A stretch of 10,723 bases of DNA from Microbacteriaceae bacterium (GTDB taxonomy: Bacteria > Actinomycetota > Actinomycetes > Actinomycetales > Microbacteriaceae), in the NCBI GenBank assembly GCA_947455385.1, contig CANGNR010000032.1:1-10723 (forward strand), given 5' to 3'. The position numbers were made by a program, and so were the translations under genes. Below, one piece after another: positions 6,420 through 10,723 of this stretch; position 1 is the stretch's first letter, and each line of letters opens with the position of its first letter. Below the pieces are notes generated by a model. That model was not told where the DNA came from. It did not search any database and saw only the letters and a list, made by a program, of their open reading frames with translations.

Positions 6420-8150
6420 CTACTTTCCTGCCTTTTCGTTATTCTCGGCGATTTCGGCGGCCTTGCGTTCGGCAATGGTCTGGCGACGCTCTGCCTCGCG
6501 CGAAGACTTCTTGAGCTTGGTGGAGGCCGCCTCGTCGCGGGCGCGGAACTGGCCGCGTCCGACGTACTCGACTGCACCTAGGGCCTTGGCGTCAAAGCCC
6601 GACCACGGGTGACCTGATGCGAAGAACTTCAAGGTGGCCAAGATCTGCAGCATTGGTCTGGTGAAGAGCACCACAACTGCGAGGTCGACAATGGTCGTGA
6701 GGCCGAGGGTGAAGGCGAATCCGCGAACGCTACCGACTGTGAGCACATACAGCGTGGATGCGGCCAACAGGCTCACGCCATCCGAGACGATGATTGTTCG
6801 GATCGCTCGCGACCAGCCCGCCTCGACGGCTGCACTGAGAGGGCGACCATCGCGAAGCTCATCACGAACACGCTCGAAGAACACGATGAACGAGTCTGCG
6901 GTGATACCGATTGCCACGATCAAACCGGCCACGCCCGAGAGCGAGAGTCGGTACCCCTGGCGCCAAGAGAGCAGCGCAATCAGAAGGTAGGTCAACACTG
7001 CGGCGACAACCAGCGAACCGATGGTCACGATGGCCAATCCGCGGTACTGGAACACCGAGTAGATGACGACCAGAATCAGACCGATTAGACCTGCGAGCAG
7101 ACCATTTGACAGCTGCTCGGAGCCCAGGGTGGCCGAGATGTTGTCTTGGCTCTGCACGTTGAATCCGATTGGCAGCGAGCCGTACTTCAACTGGTCAGAC
7201 AGGGTCTTAGCACTGACGCTGGTGAAGTTTCCGGTGATTTGAGCCGAACCGTTGCTGATTACCGCGTTCGTCTGCGGAGCCGTGATGACTAGGTCATCGA
7301 GGGTGATCGCAAAGCGGTTGAGTGGGCTGCTGAGTGGGTAAAGACGCGAGGTGGTCTTCGAGAACTTTTCCGAACCGGCTGGGTTGAACGAAAGGTTCAC
7401 CGCCCACTCGTTGGTGCTTGCACCAGTCGAGGTGGTGACGGTGCCAGAGCTGGCGTCAGAGATGTCGGTGCCATCGATTTCGACCTTAGACAGGATGTAC
7501 TTCTCGGTCTTGTCAGTGCTGCAGGTGACCAGAGGCTTGGTCGGGTCAGCGCTAACGCCAGGCTTCTTCTTGGCAGTCGAGCAGTCGAGGGCCTCGTACT
7601 CAGACTGCAGGGCCTTGCTCACGTAGTTGAGGTCGCTCGGGTTGCTAGGGTCTGGCGCTGCCGCCGAGGTGGCGATTGGCGCGCTAGCCGGAGTGGCTGA
7701 TGCCGATGGGGTTGCTCCGTTGGCTCCGCCAACGCTGCTCGAGCTACCTGCCGATGCTGCTAGAACTGCTCTGAACTCAAGCTTGGCCGAAGCCTTGATC
7801 AACTCGAGGGTGTTGTCGTCTGGCTTGCCTGGAATCGACACCACGATGTTGCTGTTGCCCGAGGTGGTCACCTGGGCCTCGCTGACACCGCTCGCGTTCA
7901 CGCGGTCACGGATGATGGCGACGGCCTGGTTCAGGGTCTCTTCGCTGACGGTCTTGTGCGTCGTGGTCAACTGCGGGGTCAGGATGATCTGGGTTCCACC
8001 CTGAAGATCGAGCGCGAGTTGAGGCACGAAGCTCGCACCGACGATTCCATTGAGCGCGCCGCCACCGATTAGGGCAACAAAGCCCAGGATGAGTGCGACG
8101 AGCCAGAGCAGGCGCTTACGTGCGCCCTTGACTACACCGTTTGCTGACAA
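6420..8150 (-). CDS. secD: Protein translocase subunit SecD
   Basis: SecD is the larger half of the SecDF membrane complex that aids late steps of Sec export. The 576-residue product has TM1 (about 12-32), LDLQGGTQIIL (47-57), a large exported domain (about 60-345), five further membrane segments (about 347-507) and the conserved motif VAIGITADSFIVFFERVRDE (412-431). The exported domain carries an Ala/Ser/Pro-rich insert (about 131-172) and a cysteine pair (Cys190, Cys210) that could form a disulfide outside the cell; as I recall, similar cysteines occur in other actinobacterial SecD proteins. The C-terminus (about 543-576) is a charged cytoplasmic helix rich in Lys, Glu and Arg. The start is a TTG at 8150, preceded by AAGGAA with a 7-nt spacer; no ATG or GTG fits better. 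It lies 15 nt behind yajC. Confidence 0.96.
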   Translation of the reverse strand: MSANGVVKGARKRLLWLVALILGFVALIGGGALNGIVGASFVPQLALDLQGGTQIILTPQLTTTHKTVSEETLNQAVAIIRDRVNASGVSEAQVTTSGNSNIVVSIPGKPDDNTLELIKASAKLEFRAVLAASAGSSSSVGGANGATPSASATPASAPIATSAAAPDPSNPSDLNYVSKALQSEYEALDCSTAKKKPGVSADPTKPLVTCSTDKTEKYILSKVEIDGTDISDASSGTVTTSTGASTNEWAVNLSFNPAGSEKFSKTTSRLYPLSSPLNRFAITLDDLVITAPQTNAVISNGSAQITGNFTSVSAKTLSDQLKYGSLPIGFNVQSQDNISATLGSEQLSNGLLAGLIGLILVVIYSVFQYRGLAIVTIGSLVVAAVLTYLLIALLSWRQGYRLSLSGVAGLIVAIGITADSFIVFFERVRDELRDGRPLSAAVEAGWSRAIRTIIVSDGVSLLAASTLYVLTVGSVRGFAFTLGLTTIVDLAVVVLFTRPMLQILATLKFFASGHPWSGFDAKALGAVEYVGRGQFRARDEAASTKLKKSSREAERRQTIAERKAAEIAENNEKAGK

Positions 8151-8157
8151 AGTAGTG

Positions 8158-8163
8158 TTCCTT
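8158..8163 (-). promoter_or_regulatory. Ribosome binding site that fixes the TTG start of secD
   Basis: AAGGAA on the minus strand sits 7 nt before a TTG at 8150, immediately after the yajC stop codon. It supports TTG as the secD start. Confidence 0.65.
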
Positions 8164-8165
8164 GC

Positions 8166-8597
8166 TTACTTGACTGATTTGGTCGCTGGCTTCGCGGCCG
8201 GCGCCTTTTTAGCTGGGGTCTTGGCGGCTGGCTTTGCAGCGGCGCTGGCAGCCGGCTTTGCTGCCGCGGCCTTCTTGGCTGGAGCCTTGGCAACTGGGGT
8301 GACTGCCGCGACGACTGCGTCCTCGGCAACTTCTGCCTCAGCGGCTACAGGCTCGGTGATAAAGCGCACGATTGCGGCCTTCGAAACCTCAAGACGGGTG
8401 CCGGGGGTGCTCTCAACAAGCGCGCGGTCGCCATCGACAGAGATGATGGTCGCGAAGATTCCGCTGTTCAACATGACCTTGGCGCCCGGCTGAACCTTGT
8501 CGGCCATCTCTGCGGCCTGACGCTTGCGCTTGCGGCTCGAGAAAAACATCATTACGAACATGCCCGCCGCTACGACGAGAAGAAGTGATTGGTCCAT
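8166..8597 (-). CDS. yajC: YajC, SecDF-associated preprotein translocase subunit with Lys/Ala/Pro-rich tail
   Basis: YajC is a small single-span membrane protein that copurifies with SecDF. The 143-residue product has a membrane segment (about 4-19), a basic stop-transfer stretch SRKRKRQ (21-27) that keeps the rest in the cytoplasm, and the YajC core VQPGAKVMLNSGIFATIISV (35-54) running to about residue 82. From about 84 on there is an Ala/Glu/Val-rich linker and then a low-complexity tail (about 102-143) of repeated AKKA, AKPA and PAKK units, resembling histone-H1-like tails. Many YajC proteins are about 85-120 residues, so the tail is an extension. The ATG at 8597 has AGGA with a 3-nt spacer. 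The gene lies 46 nt after ruvB and 15 nt before secD, in the usual yajC-secD-secF order. Confidence 0.93.
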   Translation of the reverse strand: MDQSLLLVVAAGMFVMMFFSSRKRKRQAAEMADKVQPGAKVMLNSGIFATIISVDGDRALVESTPGTRLEVSKAAIVRFITEPVAAEAEVAEDAVVAAVTPVAKAPAKKAAAAKPAASAAAKPAAKTPAKKAPAAKPATKSVK

Positions 8598-8642
8598 GGG
8601 GTCCTGATTCGCTAAGTTTTGAGCCCTTTGGGCAACCTAACG

Positions 8643-8648
8643 ATTATA
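8643..8648 (-). promoter_or_regulatory. Candidate -10 (TATAAT) upstream of yajC, overlapping the ruvB stop
   Basis: A perfect TATAAT on the minus strand includes the ruvB TAA stop. The hexamer 17 nt upstream, GGGTCA, matches only 3 of 6 -35 consensus bases. A start near 8636 would give a leader of about 39 nt before the yajC ATG. This could let yajC-secD-secF be transcribed independently of ruvCAB. The exact -10 match could also be chance at a TAA stop. Confidence 0.35.
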
Positions 8649-9672
8649 GGTCAAGCAGTGGCTGCTGACCCGTTGCCGGCGGGGTTAGCCCGAGGTGTCG
8701 ATAGGCGGCATCCGTGGCTAGTCGACCTCGCGGAGTGCGAAGCACCAGACCCTGTCGAACCAGATACGGCTCGACCACCGAATCGATGGTGTCCTGCTCC
8801 TCGCCAACCGAGGCGGCGAGGGTGCTGAGTCCAACGGGCTTGCCGGCGAAGCGCTTGGTCAAAATCTCTAGTATGGCCCTGTCGATGCGATCGAGCCCGA
8901 GCTCGTCGACCTCATAGAGCTTCAAGGCTCCGAGAGCGTGCGAAATCTCGATGCGGGCAACTCCGGCCACCAACCCAAAGTCTCGCACTCGGCGAAGCAG
9001 ACGGTTGGCGATTCTCGGGGTGCCGCGCGAGCGCTTGCCTATCTCTGCGACCGCATCCTCGCTGATTTGAACCTCGAGGCGCTCGGCAGCGCGCTGCACC
9101 ACCTGCGCTAGTTCGGCGGGCTCGTAGTACTCGAGGTGTGCGGTGAAGCCGAATCGGTCGCGCAGTGGGTTCGGCAGCATGCCCGATCGGGTAGTGGCGC
9201 CGATCAGCGTGAATGGCTCAAGGTCTAGCGGAATCGAGGATGCTCCCGCGCCCTTGCCGACCATCACGTCGACCCTGAAGTCTTCCATCGCGAGGTAGAG
9301 CATCTCTTCGGCTGCCTTCGACATTCTGTGAATCTCATCGATAAACAGAATCTCGCCGGCCGAGAGCGAAGTGAGAATCGCGGCGAGGTCGCCCGCGTGC
9401 TGAATCGTCGGGCCGCTGGTCTGGCGAATGGCCCTGCCGCTCTCGGCGGCGACGATGTTGGCCAAGGTGGTCTTGCCGAGCCCGGGCGGGCCGGCTAGCA
9501 GAATGTGGTCTGAGGTTCTGCCCTGGATTCGCGCCGCCTCCAGAAGAAGCCCGAGTTGCTCGCGAACCTTTGTCTGGCCCACGAACTCTCCCAGGGTGCG
9601 AGGGCGCAGGGCGGCCTCGAAGGCAAGGTCAGATGTATCCTGCGCCGGATCGGTCAGGTCGTTCTCTGTCAC
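8644..9672 (-). CDS. ruvB: Holliday junction branch migration ATPase RuvB
   Basis: RuvB hexamers pump DNA through a RuvA-bound Holliday junction during recombinational repair. The 342-residue product is full length for the family. Visible are the N-terminal box LRPRTLGEFVGQ (22-33), Walker A GPPGLGKTT (61-69), Walker B ILFIDEIHR (108-116), sensor 1 GATTRSGML (158-166), the arginine finger in PLRDRFG (169-175) and sensor 2 RGTPRIANRL (216-225). The RuvB winged-helix domain follows (about 255-330) with PYLVRQGL (302-309) and RTPRGR (312-317). The start is a GTG at 9672, only 3 nt after the ruvA stop, with a weak AGGG inside the end of ruvA; coupling to ruvA translation is likely. RarA at the other end of the window is a related AAA+ protein, but the motifs here are clearly those of RuvB. 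Confidence 0.98.
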   Translation of the reverse strand: MTENDLTDPAQDTSDLAFEAALRPRTLGEFVGQTKVREQLGLLLEAARIQGRTSDHILLAGPPGLGKTTLANIVAAESGRAIRQTSGPTIQHAGDLAAILTSLSAGEILFIDEIHRMSKAAEEMLYLAMEDFRVDVMVGKGAGASSIPLDLEPFTLIGATTRSGMLPNPLRDRFGFTAHLEYYEPAELAQVVQRAAERLEVQISEDAVAEIGKRSRGTPRIANRLLRRVRDFGLVAGVARIEISHALGALKLYEVDELGLDRIDRAILEILTKRFAGKPVGLSTLAASVGEEQDTIDSVVEPYLVRQGLVLRTPRGRLATDAAYRHLGLTPPATGQQPLLDL

Positions 9673-9675
9673 GGG

Positions 9676-10281
9676 CTAGCCCTGCTTTCGTGGTGCCGAA
9701 AGCTTGCCCAGGGCGGCACGCAACAGCGCGTCACGCGTCTCAAATGTGTCTTGGCGCAGCAACTCAGCAACCGAGTCGCTCGCTGCCCGTTCGCTCCAGC
9801 CGAGCCCGACCAGGGCGTCGATTACCTGGCCGTCGAATGGCACGGCCTTGGAACTAGTGCCAGCCGAAGCCGCTGCTGGCTTGAGCCCGAGCTTGCCGGC
9901 AAGAGTGACAACTATGAGCTTGGCGGTCTTCGGTCCGATTCCTGAGACGGCTTTGAAGGCGATGTCATCCTCGTTGGCAACCGCCATGGCCACGGCTTCG
10001 GCGTCGATCTCGTTCAGAATCGCGAGAGCGCTCTTGGGGCCAACCCCAGTGACCGAACGCAGCAGATCAAACAGCTCGCGCTCCTGCACCGTTGCAAAGC
10101 CAAACAGGGTCGCCGAGTCTTCACGAACGATGTATGAGGTTTCTACCTCGAGCGCATCGCCGGCCGAAAGCCCGAGCGAAAGGCGTGAGGTTACAAAGAC
10201 GAGGTAGCCGACTCCCCCGACGTCGATAACGACGCGACCGGCTGATGCGGAGCGAACCGAACCGCGGAGCAAGGCAATCAT
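9676..10281 (-). CDS. ruvA: Holliday junction DNA helicase subunit RuvA
   Basis: RuvA tetramers bind the four-way junction and dock RuvB rings on its arms. The 201-residue product has the typical length and three domains: an N-terminal OB-fold beginning MIALLRG (1-7) with VVIDVGGVGY (17-26), a middle domain with two helix-hairpin-helix motifs (VTGVGPKSA, 77-85, and VSGIGPKTA, 112-120), and a C-terminal three-helix domain (about 150-195, with ALVGLGW at 156-162) that contacts RuvB. A flexible Ala/Ser-rich linker (about 134-148) precedes domain III. The ATG at 10281 lies 13 nt after the ruvC stop. No Shine-Dalgarno is recognisable before it, which suggests re-initiation from ruvC or SD-independent translation. 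The gene is followed by ruvB after 3 nt. Confidence 0.98.
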   Translation of the reverse strand: MIALLRGSVRSASAGRVVIDVGGVGYLVFVTSRLSLGLSAGDALEVETSYIVREDSATLFGFATVQERELFDLLRSVTGVGPKSALAILNEIDAEAVAMAVANEDDIAFKAVSGIGPKTAKLIVVTLAGKLGLKPAAASAGTSSKAVPFDGQVIDALVGLGWSERAASDSVAELLRQDTFETRDALLRAALGKLSAPRKQG

Positions 10282-10294
10282 GAAACAAGACTAA

Positions 10295-10723
10295 CTAGCG
10301 TTTGCGCGAACCCTTGGCGGCTCGCTCTGCCGCAGCCCACTGCTGTTGCGCCTTGGTTGACGAAACCTCGGATGACGCGCTCGCGCTCGAGTTGCCCTTC
10401 AGCGCCTGGCATATGGCGATCGCCAGACTGTCGGCGGCATCCGCTGGTTTGGGAATCTCATCAAGCCCCAGCAGGCGAGCGACCATATTGCCGACTTGCT
10501 GCTTTGGTGCTCGGCCGGAGCCCGTGACAGCGGCCTTTACCTCGGTAGGCGTGTGCAGCACAACCGGGATACCTCGCTGCTGGGCGAGCAGCAACACCAC
10601 GCCAGAAATCTGCGCCGTACCCATAACCGTCTTTAGTCGGGGCTGCGCAAACAGGCGCTCGAGCGCAATCACATCGGGCTTAGTTTTGTCGATGAGAGCA
10701 ACCAAGCCATCAGCAAGCGTCGC
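10295..10723 (-). CDS. ruvC: Crossover junction endodeoxyribonuclease RuvC, 5' end cut by window edge
   Basis: RuvC is the dimeric nuclease that resolves Holliday junctions by symmetric nicking. The frame is open from the right edge to TAG at 10297-10295, giving 142 visible residues (ATLADGLVALIDKTKPDV at the edge). RuvC is usually about 160-190 residues, so roughly 40 N-terminal residues, including the first catalytic Asp, lie outside. The next acidic residue is visible in VIALERLF (Glu22 of the visible part), followed by GTAQISGVVLLLA, TPTEVKAAVTGSGRAPKQQV and PADAADSLAIAICQAL, which holds the C-terminal pair of catalytic aspartates. A Ser/Ala/Lys-rich tail of about 35 residues ends in GSRKR. 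A TTG at 10705 is internal, because the frame and homology continue upstream of it. It heads the ruvC-ruvA-ruvB cluster. Confidence 0.96.
   Translation of the reverse strand, partial: ATLADGLVALIDKTKPDVIALERLFAQPRLKTVMGTAQISGVVLLLAQQRGIPVVLHTPTEVKAAVTGSGRAPKQQVGNMVARLLGLDEIPKPADAADSLAIAICQALKGNSSASASSEVSSTKAQQQWAAAERAAKGSRKR

Noticed and set aside
8600..8640. Short GCCC-AAA-GGGC hairpin between ruvB and yajC as a terminator
   Set aside because: Only a 4-bp stem with a 3-nt loop and no U-tract; too weak to call.
10295..10705. RuvC starting at the TTG at 10705
   Set aside because: The reading frame continues upstream to the window edge with RuvC-like sequence, and the N-terminal catalytic region must lie further upstream.
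1..10723. tRNA, rRNA, CRISPR array, insertion sequence, prophage or defence genes
   Set aside because: No clover-leaf-like segment, spaced direct repeats, transposase motifs or atypical gene content were seen; intergenic space is under 100 nt everywhere.

Overview
The window looks like a core chromosomal segment of an actinobacterium (Actinomycetota), most likely a Microbacteriaceae-type organism. This rests on gene order (ruvC-ruvA-ruvB-yajC-secD-secF-rel, with a membrane-anchored cyclophilin and a DUF349 protein next to rel), on the actinobacterial form of SecD (two-cysteine exported insert and a 'GITADSFIVFFERVRDE' signature), on moderately high GC and on TTG/GTG starts. The family-level placement is an inference from sequence style; no search was run.

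Layout. Positions 1-923 (minus) hold the N-terminal two thirds of rarA (mgsA), an AAA+ replication/recombination ATPase cut by the left edge. A 74-nt divergent spacer (924-997) separates it from a plus-strand pair: a membrane-anchored cyclophilin-type peptidyl-prolyl isomerase (998-1771) and a DUF349 helical protein with a TTG start (1814-3052). A hairpin at 3071-3096 lies between the convergent DUF349 and rel genes and probably terminates transcription from both sides. From there to the right edge everything is on the minus strand. Read in the direction of transcription the order is ruvC (partial, 10723-10295), ruvA, ruvB, yajC, secD, secF and rel (5357-3114). ruvC to secF are tightly packed (gaps of 2 to 46 nt). 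The secF-rel gap is 88 nt and carries an imperfect 12-bp inverted repeat that folds best in the minus-strand RNA.

How the genes work together. RuvA and RuvB form the branch-migration motor that presents Holliday junctions to the RuvC resolvase; RarA acts on stalled replication forks. YajC, SecD and SecF are the accessory complex that helps the SecYEG/SecA translocon complete protein export, and the cyclophilin, with its catalytic domain predicted outside the membrane, could help fold exported proteins. Rel makes and degrades (p)ppGpp and is intact for both activities by motif. DUF349 has no established role.

Overall this is a conserved housekeeping region. I found no mobile element, CRISPR array, RNA gene, toxin-antitoxin pair or defence system, and no credible undescribed system. 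The items worth a second look are the secF-rel inverted repeat, a perfect TATAAT overlapping the ruvB stop codon, the lack of an apt gene between secF and rel, the Lys/Ala/Pro tail of YajC, and the uncharacterised DUF349 protein.
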